DNA of 13,024 bases from JBARRS01 sp049644345 (GTDB lineage: Bacteria; Actinomycetota; Thermoleophilia; Gaiellales; Gaiellaceae), in contig JBARRS010000163.1 of the NCBI GenBank assembly GCA_049644345.1, forward strand, positions 1 to 13,024. Direction: 5' to 3'. A model generated the notes under the pieces. The model searched no databases. It was not told the DNA's origin and saw nothing but the letters and a program-made list of their open reading frames with translations. Position numbers and translations under genes: made by a program. Shown here piece after piece: positions 1 to 9,062 of the stretch (the stretch's first letter is position 1; the number at the start of each line of letters is the position of its first letter).

Positions 1-1377
1 CTCGTCGACGTCTCGCAGGACGTGATCATCCGCGAGGAGGACTGCAAGACGAAGGAGTTCATCGAGATCCCGCTCAAGGTCCCTGAGGGCCTGAACAAGA
101 GCGTCCTCAGCCGGGTGATCGCGCACGACGTCCACCGACCGCTCGCCTCGGGCAAGCCCGGGAAGAAGGTGCTTGCCGAGAAGGGCACGGTGGTCACGAA
201 CGCAGTGCTGCGCGAGTTCGTCGAAGAGCTCGACGAGGCCGCCGACGACTTCGTCGTGCCGGTGCGCTCGGTGCTGAAGTGCCGCAGCGAGTTCGGCGTC
301 TGCCGACGCTGCTACGGAATCTTCCTCGCCACCGGCTCGATGGCGGAGATCGGCGACGCGGTCGGGATCATCGCGGCCCAGTCGATCGGCGAGCCGGGCA
401 CGCAGCTTACGATGCGGACCTTCCACACCGGCGGCGTCGCCGGCGCCGACATCACGCACGGTCTTCCCCGCGTGGTCGAGATCTTCGAGGCGCGCAATCC
501 GAAGGGCGCGGCGAAGCTCGCCGAGGTCGGCGGCCGTGTCGAGCTCGAAGACACCGAGCGCGGCCCGAAGGTCTCGATCTGGGTCGATGGGGAGGAGGAG
601 CCGGTCGCCTACCAGCTCCCGCGCCGGACGCGTGTGCTGGTCGAGAAGGGCCAGATCGTAGAGCCGGGCGACCCGCTGCACGAGGGATCGCTCAACCCGG
701 CAGACCTGCTGAGGCTCAAGGGCGCGACGCCGACCGAGCTGTACCTCGTCGGCGAGGTGCGCAAGGTCTACAAGTCACAGGGCGTGGACATCCACGACAA
801 GCACATCGAGCTGATCGTCCGGCAGATGCTGAAGAAGGTCCGAATCGATAGCGCCGGCGAGACCGAGCTGCTGCCCGGTCAGCTGGTGGACAAGGTCGTG
901 CTCGACCACGAGAACGCGCGCGTGAAGAAGGAGAAGAAGGAGCAGGCGACCTTCGAGCCCCTGATCCTCGGGATCACGAAGGCCTCGCTTGCGACCGAGT
1001 CGTTCCTCTCCGCAGCCTCCTTCCAGGAGACGACGAAGGTGCTGACCGACGCGGCGATCGAGGGCAAGGTCGACCGGCTGCTGGGCCTGAAGGAGAACGT
1101 GATCATCGGCAAGCTGATCCCGGCGGCGACCGGTCTCAAGAAGTACCGGACGATCGAGATCGGCCCGTCGGAGAAGGTGCCGAAGGAGACGATCGAGCGC
1201 GAGGCGCTGCTCCAGGCGCTCCAGGAGATCGGCTCCGACGGCGGCGACGGGCCCGACCTCGCTGCGCTCGGGATCGACTTCGGCGGCACGCCCGACTTCG
1301 GCGAGGAGAACCCGCCGAAGGGTGAAGAGGAAGCGGAGGAGACGCCGGAGGTCGATACCCCGCTCGACGGGGACTAG
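1..1377 (+). CDS. rpoC: DNA-directed RNA polymerase subunit beta', C-terminal part (5'-truncated by window)
   Basis: This is the C-terminal 458 residues of beta', which with beta forms the RNA polymerase catalytic cleft. The reading frame is open from base 1, and the first residues (LVDVSQDVIIREEDC) lie just after the bridge helix, so the GTG at 22 is internal and not a start. Four cysteines of the second zinc site are visible: one at 43-45 and a cluster CRSEFGVCRRC at 280-312. The trigger-loop region follows (GIIAAQSIGEPGTQLTMRTF then HTGG), including the catalytic histidine after MRTF. The conserved C-terminal segment LKENVIIGKLIPAATG lies near 1087-1134. The protein ends in a short acidic tail rich in Glu, Asp and Pro, which is common but poorly conserved in the family. 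TAG stop at 1375-1377. rpoB is expected just upstream, outside the window. Identity is certain; only the 5' end is missing. Confidence 0.98.
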   Translation, partial: LVDVSQDVIIREEDCKTKEFIEIPLKVPEGLNKSVLSRVIAHDVHRPLASGKPGKKVLAEKGTVVTNAVLREFVEELDEAADDFVVPVRSVLKCRSEFGVCRRCYGIFLATGSMAEIGDAVGIIAAQSIGEPGTQLTMRTFHTGGVAGADITHGLPRVVEIFEARNPKGAAKLAEVGGRVELEDTERGPKVSIWVDGEEEPVAYQLPRRTRVLVEKGQIVEPGDPLHEGSLNPADLLRLKGATPTELYLVGEVRKVYKSQGVDIHDKHIELIVRQMLKKVRIDSAGETELLPGQLVDKVVLDHENARVKKEKKEQATFEPLILGITKASLATESFLSAASFQETTKVLTDAAIEGKVDRLLGLKENVIIGKLIPAATGLKKYRTIEIGPSEKVPKETIEREALLQALQEIGSDGGDGPDLAALGIDFGGTPDFGEENPPKGEEEAEETPEVDTPLDGD

Positions 1378-1386
1378 TCCGAATCG

Positions 1387-1416
1387 CTGACGGCCCGCCG
1401 CCGGTCCTGCTACAAC
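1387..1416 (+). promoter_or_regulatory. Putative promoter for the secreted-protein gene
   Basis: The gap after rpoC holds CTGACG (1387-1392, 4/6 to the -35 consensus), an 18-nt spacer, and TACAAC (1411-1416, 4/6 to the -10 consensus) preceded by TG at 1408-1409, making an extended -10 (TGCTACAAC). A start site about 7 nt downstream would leave a leader of only about 8 nt before the ATG at 1430. The same TGCTAC core occurs before rpsL. This suggests the gene is transcribed separately from rpoBC, but read-through from rpoC over the 52-nt gap is equally possible. Inference from sequence only. Confidence 0.4.
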
Positions 1417-1429
1417 CGCGGGCTGGAGC

Positions 1430-3196
1430 ATGAAGCGGGTCGTCCTCGTCCTCCTGGCAGTGCTGGCCGCGGTCGCGGCGGCGCCTCGGCGCGCCGACGC
1501 CGCGTCCTGCACGCTCCCGTACAAGCCGCCGCTCTGGATCGACTTCGCCGACGGGGCGGTCCCGTTCTGGCCGCTGTTCGCCCAGCCCGGCGTGATCGCC
1601 GCGTCCTCGAGCTTCGTCGTCCCCCAGCAGCAGCGGGCTCGCGGCGCCACCACGGTCTTCTTCGACCTGCACCTGCCGACGCGCGTCGGCACGCCGACGG
1701 AGCCGTTCGACCCCGCGCTCGTGATCTCGCGGGCCAACCGCCTCTACGACTATGCCGCCGCCTCGATGGGCTGCTCGACTCCGATCATCGCCGAGAACGA
1801 GCTCTTCGGCGCGGGCACGCAGACGCCCTGGAGCGCGGGCAACGCGCTCTACCGCGCGAACGTGCTCCTCTTCCTGCGGCTCCTCGCCCAGCGAGGCGCC
1901 CGGCCGGAGTTGCTCGTCTCGAGCACGCCGTACACCGGCGGTGACGCGGCGGACTGGTGGCGGCAGGTTGCCCGAGTCGCCGACGTCGTCCGTGAGGTCT
2001 ACTTCCCGGCACCCAAGCTCTACGCGCAGGGGCCGATCGTCTCGAGTCGCACCTTACGGCAGGCGTTCCGGAAAGCGGCGGCCGATTTCATCGCGATCGG
2101 CATTCCGACCTCGAGGCTCGGGATCATGCTCGGCTTCCAGACGGGACCGGGTTTCGGAGGACGGGAGCAGCTGGAGCCGGCGCAGGCCTGGTTCGAGGTC
2201 GTGAAGCTCCAGGCGCTGGCGGCGCGAGTGGTGGCACGAGAGCTTCGTCTTGGAACGGTCTGGTCCTGGGGCTGGGGGGTGTGGACCAAGCAGGCAGACG
2301 ATCCTGACAAGCCTGCGGCCGCATGCGTCTGGCTGTGGGCCCGGGATCCGAAGCTCTGTGACGGCGTCACGGCGGGCGGCTCCGGCTTCGACGCCTCGCT
2401 CACGGAGGGGCAGCCGATCTTCCGGCGCGGCGTTCGCTGCACGGTTGGGGCCCAGCCGGTCCGCTGGGACACCGCGTCTGCGATCTCCCGGGTCGTCGGC
2501 GATGCCCAAGCTTCGTTCACGGCCACGTACGGCCGCGCCGTCGCAGCGCTCTACGCTCCGCTGAAGCCCCAACGGATTCTCGATACCGAGAAGGCGATCA
2601 TCGCGATGCGCTTCCACGGCAGTCGCGCGGCCTACGCGGCGGCGCTCCGGCAAGCGCATGCGACCCTGTCCGCCGCGCGCGGCGTGATCGGCGACGAGCT
2701 GCGCCGGGCGCGGATCCAGACGGGCCTTCGCGTCGCGTCGCCGACCGAGGCCGCGATCGAGTCCTATTACGCGACCTACGCCGCGACGCAGGTGCGATTC
2801 GTCCAGGCCTCGCCGGCGCCGACCTGGCTCGGCGGCCGCGGCCGGGGGTTCGCTCTCGCCTCGATCGCGCCGCCGCAGCTCTTCGATCTACCGGCAGGCA
2901 AGCAGGTGACCGTGCGGACGATGCTGGGCGACTACACCGTCCGGGCCTACGGTCAGCCCATGACGCTCGGTCAGCTGCCGCTCTCGACCGCGCGCCCCGC
3001 GATCCGCGCTGCGCTCGTGGCGCTCGCCCGTGGCGACGCATACGAGGCCTGGTTGCTGGCGCATGAGAGCGGGCTCCTCGATCAGACGGTCTGCTGGCGC
3101 GATCAGCTACCGGCGGTGGACGTCGTCCCGCTGACGGACTATCTGCCCTTCCTGGTTCTGGACGAGGGCGCCGCCGGCACGAGCGCCATTCGCTAA
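1430..3196 (+). CDS. Secreted protein of unknown function, TIM-barrel-like N-terminus with SurA/PpiC-like C-terminus
   Basis: I do not recognise a named family for this 588-residue protein. It starts with a classical Sec signal peptide: MKR, a hydrophobic stretch of Val/Leu/Ala, then ADA-AS, with likely cleavage after Ala24. Residues about 28-320 look like an alpha/beta barrel. Strand-like segments are LWIDFADG (35-42), TVFFDLHLP (75-83), IIAENELFG (119-127, with E122 and E124 as possible catalytic acids), ELLVSSTPY (160-168), LGIMLGFQTG (230-239) and a Trp-rich segment WSWGWGVW (278-285). That is the kind of layout seen in glycoside hydrolases, but no family motif is certain. Residues about 345-575 are helical, with ELRRARI (423-429), YYATYAATQVRF (446-457) and LSTARPAIRAALVALARGDAYEAWL (positions 518-542). 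They resemble the N-terminal chaperone part of SurA/PpiC foldases without an obvious parvulin domain. Six cysteines (27, 115, 299, 310, 337, 555) could form disulfides outside the cell. GGAG at 1425-1428 lies almost against the ATG, an unusually short spacing. The stop overlaps that of the convergent gene by 3 nt. Confidence 0.85.
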   Translation: MKRVVLVLLAVLAAVAAAPRRADAASCTLPYKPPLWIDFADGAVPFWPLFAQPGVIAASSSFVVPQQQRARGATTVFFDLHLPTRVGTPTEPFDPALVISRANRLYDYAAASMGCSTPIIAENELFGAGTQTPWSAGNALYRANVLLFLRLLAQRGARPELLVSSTPYTGGDAADWWRQVARVADVVREVYFPAPKLYAQGPIVSSRTLRQAFRKAAADFIAIGIPTSRLGIMLGFQTGPGFGGREQLEPAQAWFEVVKLQALAARVVARELRLGTVWSWGWGVWTKQADDPDKPAAACVWLWARDPKLCDGVTAGGSGFDASLTEGQPIFRRGVRCTVGAQPVRWDTASAISRVVGDAQASFTATYGRAVAALYAPLKPQRILDTEKAIIAMRFHGSRAAYAAALRQAHATLSAARGVIGDELRRARIQTGLRVASPTEAAIESYYATYAATQVRFVQASPAPTWLGGRGRGFALASIAPPQLFDLPAGKQVTVRTMLGDYTVRAYGQPMTLGQLPLSTARPAIRAALVALARGDAYEAWLLAHESGLLDQTVCWRDQLPAVDVVPLTDYLPFLVLDEGAAGTSAIR

Positions 3197-4338
3197 CCCG
3201 TTCCTTCAGACGCGACCACCTGGGCCTTGCCGCGCTCCTTCGCCCGGTAGAGCGCCTCGTCGGCGCGCTCGAAGAACGACGTCGTGTCGTCGCCCTGGCG
3301 CAGCTCCGCAATTCCGGCCGAGAGCGAGAGCCGGCCCGCCTGGCCAAGCGGCCGTGAGGAGATCGCTCCCTGGAGCCGCCTGTAGAGCTGGTCGGCGTCG
3401 TTGAGCGTCGACTCGGGAAGGATGACGGCGAACTCGTCGCCGCCCACCCGGCAGGCGAAGTCTGCAGAACGGACGACGTCGCGAATCCGCTCCGCGGCCT
3501 CCGCGAGGACGCCGTCGCCCGAGAGGTGGCCGATGCGGTCGTTGATCGCCTTGAAGTCGTCGAGGTCGAAGACGATCAGAGCGAGCCTGCGGTCGTACCG
3601 GTGCGCGCGGGCGACCTCGCGTGCAAGCGTCTCGTGGAAGTAGCGGCGGTTGTGCAGGTTGGTGAGGGCGTCGAGGTCGGCGAGCTGACGTGCCTCCCGG
3701 AAGCGCCGAGCGTTCTCGATCGCCGGCCCTGCGCGCAGCGAGAGCTCCTCGAGCTCGCTCACGGCTTCGTCGCCCCAGACGTGCGAACGTGAGCGGGAGA
3801 AGACGACCAGGAAGCCGATCGAGCCCGCCTCGCCCGGTACGGGCACGGCGAGACCGGAGTGGATGAGCTCGCCGTCGCCCTCGGCGATCTCGGGCGGATA
3901 CTGGTAGACGAGAGAGATCGAGCGAGCCTCGCCGCCGCCCGGCGGTCCGGCGACGGCCTGGCGCTGCGCCTCGTCGCTCGAGAGCCCGAGCGTTGCGATG
4001 ATCGGCTGGTCCTCCTCGATTCGCACGAGCGCGGCGTCGACTCCGGCGATCGCGCCCGCCGCATCGAGTGTGCGCGTCAACACCTCGTCGAGGTCGATCG
4101 TGCCGGCGAGCTCGCCGAGGAAGCGGTTGCGCCGTCCCTCTTCCTGGGCCCGCTCGAGCGCCTCGGCGAGGTCCCGCACCATCGACTCCATGCGTACGTT
4201 CATGTCAGCGACGAGCGCCGCCACCTCGGTGTGGTCGCGGGGCCTAAGCAGCCACATCACGAGCAGCACGAGGAGCACCGCCGCCAGAGCCGCAGCGACG
4301 GCGAGCAGCACGACCGTGTCGGTATTCAACTCCACCAA
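3193..4338 (-). CDS. Membrane-anchored GAF-GGDEF diguanylate cyclase
   Basis: This 381-residue protein should make cyclic di-GMP from two GTP. Residues 9-32 form a single hydrophobic membrane segment followed by Arg-Pro-Arg, so the rest is probably cytoplasmic. A linker helix (about 36-75, coiled-coil-like) leads to a GAF-type sensor domain (about 76-215). The GGDEF domain covers about 218-378. It has the entry motif DLDALTNLHNRRYF (221-234), FDLDDFKAIND (257-267) with metal-binding D258, GHLSGD (270-275), and an intact catalytic GGDEF at 299-303. RSAD at 290-293, five residues before GGDEF, is a canonical RxxD inhibitory site, so product feedback is expected. No EAL or HD-GYP domain is present. 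The ligand of the GAF domain cannot be read from sequence. The start is uncertain: TTG at 4338 is the longest option, but GTG at 4335 (three bases after a GGGGGG run) is at least as likely. It diverges from rpsL and converges on the secreted-protein gene. Confidence 0.93.
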   Translation of the reverse strand: MVELNTDTVVLLAVAAALAAVLLVLLVMWLLRPRDHTEVAALVADMNVRMESMVRDLAEALERAQEEGRRNRFLGELAGTIDLDEVLTRTLDAAGAIAGVDAALVRIEEDQPIIATLGLSSDEAQRQAVAGPPGGGEARSISLVYQYPPEIAEGDGELIHSGLAVPVPGEAGSIGFLVVFSRSRSHVWGDEAVSELEELSLRAGPAIENARRFREARQLADLDALTNLHNRRYFHETLAREVARAHRYDRRLALIVFDLDDFKAINDRIGHLSGDGVLAEAAERIRDVVRSADFACRVGGDEFAVILPESTLNDADQLYRRLQGAISSRPLGQAGRLSLSAGIAELRQGDDTTSFFERADEALYRAKERGKAQVVASEGTG

Positions 4339-4351
4339 CCCCCCGATTTTC

Positions 4352-4397
4352 GAGACTCCCCCGGGTCTTGCCGCAGCAAAGCTCCTCCCGGAGTCTC
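4352..4397. repeat. 46-bp imperfect palindrome upstream of the diguanylate cyclase
   Basis: GAGACTCC (4352-4359) is perfectly repeated in inverted orientation as GGAGTCTC (4390-4397). Inside it CCGGG (4361-4365) can alternatively pair with CCCGG (4387-4391), and TTGC/GCAA (4368-4371 and 4376-4379) can form a small inner hairpin around a 4-nt loop. On the - strand this falls in the 5' untranslated region of the cyclase gene, ending about 14 nt before its start. It may be an operator, a structured RNA leader, or coincidental GC-rich pairing. It does not match the conserved core of the cyclic-di-GMP (GEMM) riboswitches as I know them. Confidence 0.5.
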
Positions 4398-4487
4398 ACT
4401 GTAATCACGGTTCGCTCGGATAGGTATCATTTCAAACGAGTAAAATCGCCCAGACCCCGCTGGACGCGCGCCCCTTCGGTGTCCCTT

Positions 4488-4496
4488 TGCTACCAT
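4488..4496 (+). promoter_or_regulatory. Putative extended -10 promoter element for the str-S10 cluster
   Basis: TGCTACCAT at 4488-4496 fits an extended -10 element (TG-n-TAnnnT). I see no good -35 hexamer at 16-18 nt spacing; TGGACG at 4461-4466 resembles one but lies 24 nt away. The predicted start would be near 4502-4504, giving a leader of about 64 nt that begins directly with the hairpin at 4505-4535. A start site has not been measured. Confidence 0.45.
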
Positions 4497-4504
4497 CGTC
4501 ATCC

Positions 4505-4545
4505 GGTTGGCGGGGGTTCCAGCCCCCGGCCAGCCTTTGTTGTGT
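4505..4545 (+). promoter_or_regulatory. Strong leader hairpin with T-rich tail before rpsL
   Basis: GGTTGGCGGGGG (4505-4516) pairs with CCCCC (4523-4527) and GGCCAGCC (4528-4535; G4528 bulged), giving about 12 base pairs with one T-G wobble and a TTCCAG loop. TTTGTTGTGT follows at 4536-4545, so the element looks like an intrinsic terminator or attenuator. It could also be a 5'-terminal stabilising stem or a ribosomal-protein binding site. It sits 31 nt before the rpsL start codon and leaves the ribosome binding site (AGGAG, 4558-4562) free. Confidence 0.55.
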
Positions 4546-4566
4546 CGGAAACCTTTTAGGAGTTTC

Positions 4567-4937
4567 ATGCCAACCGTCAACCAGCTTGTCCGGAAGGGCC
4601 GCACGGCCCCGAAGTCGAAGACGAAGACCCCTGCGCTCCGCGGAGCCCCGCAGAAGCGCGGCGTCTGCACGCGCGTCTTCACCGTGACGCCGAAGAAGCC
4701 GAACTCGGCGCTGCGGAAGGTCGCGCGCGTCCGGCTGACGAACGGTATGGAAGTGACGACGTACATCCCCGGCGAGGGCCATAACCTCCAGGAGCACTCG
4801 GTCGTGCTCGTCCGCGGCGGCCGCGTCAAGGACTTGCCGGGTGTCCGCTACAAGGTGATCCGGGCGGCCCTCGATGCCTCCGGCGTCTCCGACCGCCGGC
4901 AGGCTCGGTCACGCTACGGCGCGAAGCGGGGTAGCTG

Positions 4938-4938
<1 letters not shown>
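4567..4938 (+). CDS. rpsL: 30S ribosomal protein S12
   Basis: S12 sits at the decoding centre of the 30S subunit and controls codon-anticodon fidelity. The protein is 123 residues, close to the usual length. Conserved segments are visible: MPTVNQLVRKGR at the start, PQKRGVCTRV (28-37), TPKKPNSALRK (41-51), GEGHNLQEHSV (69-79) and RGGRVKDLPGVRY (83-95). Lys43 and Lys88, the positions where substitutions give streptomycin resistance in other bacteria, are both wild type, as are Pro91 and Gly92. The ATG at 4567 follows AGGAG (4558-4562) with 4 nt spacing, and MPTVNQL is the family start. It is the first gene of the str cluster, and its stop overlaps the rpsG start (TGATG). Confidence 0.98.
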
Positions 4939-5408
<470 letters not shown>

Positions 5409-5414
5409 TCTGAG

Positions 5415-7511
5415 ATGTCTGCCGTGGAAACCAAGGCACGTAGCGTCGCGCTCGACCGCGTCCGCAACATCGGGATCATGGCGCACATCGACGCGGGCAA
5501 GACCACGACGACGGAGCGGATCCTCTACTACACCGGGCGGACCCACAAGATGGGCGAGGTGCACGAGGGCGCCGCGGTCATGGACTGGATGGCCCAGGAG
5601 CAGGAGCGCGGGATCACGATCACGTCCGCCGCGACGACGGCGTTCTGGCGGGACGTTCGCGTGAACATTATCGATACGCCCGGGCACGTGGACTTTACCG
5701 TCGAGGTCGAGCGCAGTCTGCGCGTGCTCGACGGCGCGATCGCCGTCTTCGACGCCGTTGCCGGCGTGGAGCCGCAGTCCGAGACGGTCTGGCGGCAAGC
5801 CGATCGCTACCGCGTCCCGCGGATCGCGTTCATCAACAAGATGGATCGCACCGGCGCCGACTTCTTCGGCTCGGTTCAGTCGATGGTCGACCGCCTCGGC
5901 GCGAACCCCGTGCCGATCCAGCTACCTGTCGGCCAGGAGGAGCACTTCCGCGGCGTCGTCGACCTCGTCGAGATGCGCGCGATCACCTGGCAGGACGAGC
6001 TGGGGACACAGTTCGAGGTCGAGGAGATCCCGGCCGAGCTCGCCGAGCAGGCGCACGAGTACCACCACCAGCTGATCGACGCGGTCGCCGACCACGACGA
6101 GGAGCTGCTGGAGACGTACCTGACGAACGAGGATGCCGTGACGCCCGAGATGCTGAAGCGCGCCCTGCGGGCCGCGACGCTCGACACCTCCGTCACGCCC
6201 GTCCTCTGCGGCTCGGCGTTCAAGAACAAGGGCGTGCAGCCTCTGCTCGATGCGGTCGTCGACTACCTGCCGAGTCCCCTCGACGTCCCGCCCGTTCACG
6301 GCCTCGATCCGCGTACCGAGCACGAGCTCTCGCGCCGACCTGCGACGGACGAGCCGTTCTCCGCGCTTGCGTTCAAGGTCATGACCGACCCGTACGTCGG
6401 CAAGCTGACCTACCTCCGCGTCTATTCCGGGATGGTCAAGCAGGGCGACCGCGTGCTGAACACGACCACGGGCAAGACGGAGCGGATCGGCCGCGTCCTC
6501 CAGATGCATGCGAACCACCGCGAGGAGCGCGACGAGCTCTACGCAGGAGAGATCGCCGCCGTCGTCGGGCTCAAGAACACGACGACAGGCGACACGCTCG
6601 CGATCGAGACGGCGCCGATCCGGCTCGAGTCGATGGTCTTTCCCGACCCGGTGATCTCGGTCGCGATCGAGCCGAAGACGAAGGGCGACCAGGACAAGCT
6701 GTCCGAGGCGCTCCAGCGGCTAGCAGAAGAGGATCCGACGTTCCGCGTGCGGACTGACGAGGAGACGGGGCAGACGCTGATCTCCGGGATGGGCGAGCTC
6801 CACCTCGAGATCATCGTCGACCGCCTCACGCGCGAGTTCAGGGTCGACGCGAACGTCGGCCGGCCGCAGGTCGCCTATCGCGAGACTGCCTCGAGGCCGG
6901 TCGAGAAGGTCGAGGGCCGCTTCGTCCGCCAGACCGGCGGCCGCGGCCAGTACGGCCACGCGGTGATCAACCTCGAGCCGATGGACCCCGGGGACGGATA
7001 CGAGTTCGTCGACAAGATCGTCGGCGGCAAGATTCCGCGCGAGTTCATTCCCGCGGTCGACCTGGGAATCCAGGAGGCGATGGAGTCGGGCGTGATCGCC
7101 GGCTATCCGGTGGTCGACATCCGCATCGAGCTCATCGACGGCTCGTATCACGAGGTCGACTCGAGCGAGATGGCGTTCAAGGTCGCCGGCTCGATGGCCT
7201 TCAAGAACGCGATGCAGCGGGCGAAGCCGAAGCTGCTCGAGCCGGTGATGGCCGTCGAGGTCGTGACCCCGGAGGAGTACCTCGGCGACGTGATGGGCGA
7301 CCTGAACGCGCGGCGCGGGCGCGTCGAGGGGCTCGAGCCGCGCGGCAACGCGCAGGCGATCCGGGCCCACGTCCCACTCGCCACAATGTTCGGCTACGCC
7401 ACCGACCTGCGCTCGACGACGCAGGGGCGGGCCACCTTCACCATGCAGTTCGATCGCTACGAGGAAGTCCCTCAGTCGATCGCAAGCGAGCTCGTCGACT
7501 CGTCAAGCTAG
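5415..7511 (+). CDS. fusA: Translation elongation factor G
   Basis: EF-G is the GTPase that drives tRNA and mRNA translocation and, with ribosome recycling factor, splits ribosomes after termination. The 698-residue protein has the normal five-domain length. The GTP-binding motifs are intact: P-loop AHIDAGKT (23-30), switch I region ending RGITITSAAT (65-74), DTPGH (87-91), NKMD (141-144) and the G5-like CGSAF. The domain IV region contains RQTGGRGQYGHAVINLEP, which is conserved in canonical EF-G and argues against a fusA2-type paralogue. The start ATG is 6 nt after the rpsG stop, with only a weak GGTGAT as ribosome binding site, suggesting coupling to rpsG. Position between rpsG and tuf is the standard str order. 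Confidence 0.98.
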   Translation: MSAVETKARSVALDRVRNIGIMAHIDAGKTTTTERILYYTGRTHKMGEVHEGAAVMDWMAQEQERGITITSAATTAFWRDVRVNIIDTPGHVDFTVEVERSLRVLDGAIAVFDAVAGVEPQSETVWRQADRYRVPRIAFINKMDRTGADFFGSVQSMVDRLGANPVPIQLPVGQEEHFRGVVDLVEMRAITWQDELGTQFEVEEIPAELAEQAHEYHHQLIDAVADHDEELLETYLTNEDAVTPEMLKRALRAATLDTSVTPVLCGSAFKNKGVQPLLDAVVDYLPSPLDVPPVHGLDPRTEHELSRRPATDEPFSALAFKVMTDPYVGKLTYLRVYSGMVKQGDRVLNTTTGKTERIGRVLQMHANHREERDELYAGEIAAVVGLKNTTTGDTLAIETAPIRLESMVFPDPVISVAIEPKTKGDQDKLSEALQRLAEEDPTFRVRTDEETGQTLISGMGELHLEIIVDRLTREFRVDANVGRPQVAYRETASRPVEKVEGRFVRQTGGRGQYGHAVINLEPMDPGDGYEFVDKIVGGKIPREFIPAVDLGIQEAMESGVIAGYPVVDIRIELIDGSYHEVDSSEMAFKVAGSMAFKNAMQRAKPKLLEPVMAVEVVTPEEYLGDVMGDLNARRGRVEGLEPRGNAQAIRAHVPLATMFGYATDLRSTTQGRATFTMQFDRYEEVPQSIASELVDSSS

Positions 7512-7551
7512 CGCTCATGGGATCCACAACTGGCAATTCGGGAGGTACTTG

Positions 7552-8745
<1,194 letters not shown>

Positions 8746-8753
8746 GAGCGCCG

Positions 8754-9062
8754 GTGCCGCAGCAAAAGATCCGAATCCGACTGAAGGGCTACGACCATCA
8801 GTCGCTCGACCGTTCTGCCGCGTCGATCGTCGAGACGGCGCAGCGCACCGGCGCGACCATCACCGGTCCCGTGCCGCTCCCGACGGAGAAGAACGTCTAC
8901 ACGGTGATCCGTTCGCCGTTCAAGGACAAGGACTCGCGGGAGAGCTTCGAGATTCGGACCCACAAGAGGCTGATCGACATCCATTCGCCGACTCCGAAGA
9001 CGGTCGACTCGCTGATGCGGCTCGACCTGCCGGCCGGCGTCGACATCGAGATCAAGCTTTGA
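8754..9062 (+). CDS. rpsJ: 30S ribosomal protein S10 (NusE)
   Basis: S10 is a 30S head protein and, as NusE with NusB, an antitermination factor that links RNA polymerase to the ribosome through NusG. The 102-residue length is standard. The family sequence is clear: QKIRIRLKGYDHQSLD (4-19), TGPVPLPTEKNVYTV (37-51), and RTHKRLIDIHSPTPKTVDSL (68-87). The start is GTG at 8754. GGAG (8745-8748) overlaps the tuf stop (TAGGAG) and is 5 nt from the GTG. Only 8 nt separate tuf and rpsJ, so there is no room for an S10-operon leader of the E. coli type. Confidence 0.98.
   Translation: MPQQKIRIRLKGYDHQSLDRSAASIVETAQRTGATITGPVPLPTEKNVYTVIRSPFKDKDSRESFEIRTHKRLIDIHSPTPKTVDSLMRLDLPAGVDIEIKL

Noticed and set aside
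1388..1405. Possible terminator hairpin after rpoC (GACGGC pairing with GCCGGTC, one bulge).
   Set aside because: The stem is short and imperfect, and no T-rich run follows; it also overlaps the putative promoter spacer.
4352..4397. Cyclic-di-GMP (GEMM) riboswitch next to the diguanylate cyclase, suggested by GCAAAGC at 4376-4382.
   Set aside because: The heptamer is on the strand opposite to the cyclase mRNA, and the rest of the conserved GEMM core and its tetraloop receptor are not visible on either strand.
4402..4446. AT-rich pocket with several promoter-like hexamers (TATCAT, TAAAAT on +; TTGAAA, TACAGT on -).
   Set aside because: No pair of -35 and -10 hexamers has acceptable spacing in either direction; probably contains the cyclase promoter, but I cannot place it.
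4326..4829. Long - strand reading frame across the 5' part of rpsL.
   Set aside because: Shadow of rpsL in GC-rich sequence; only the last 17 codons outside rpsL are considered, as a possible short leader frame.
7512..7551. Separate promoter or terminator between fusA and tuf.
   Set aside because: The 40-nt gap shows only a strong ribosome binding site; no hairpin or promoter pair is visible.
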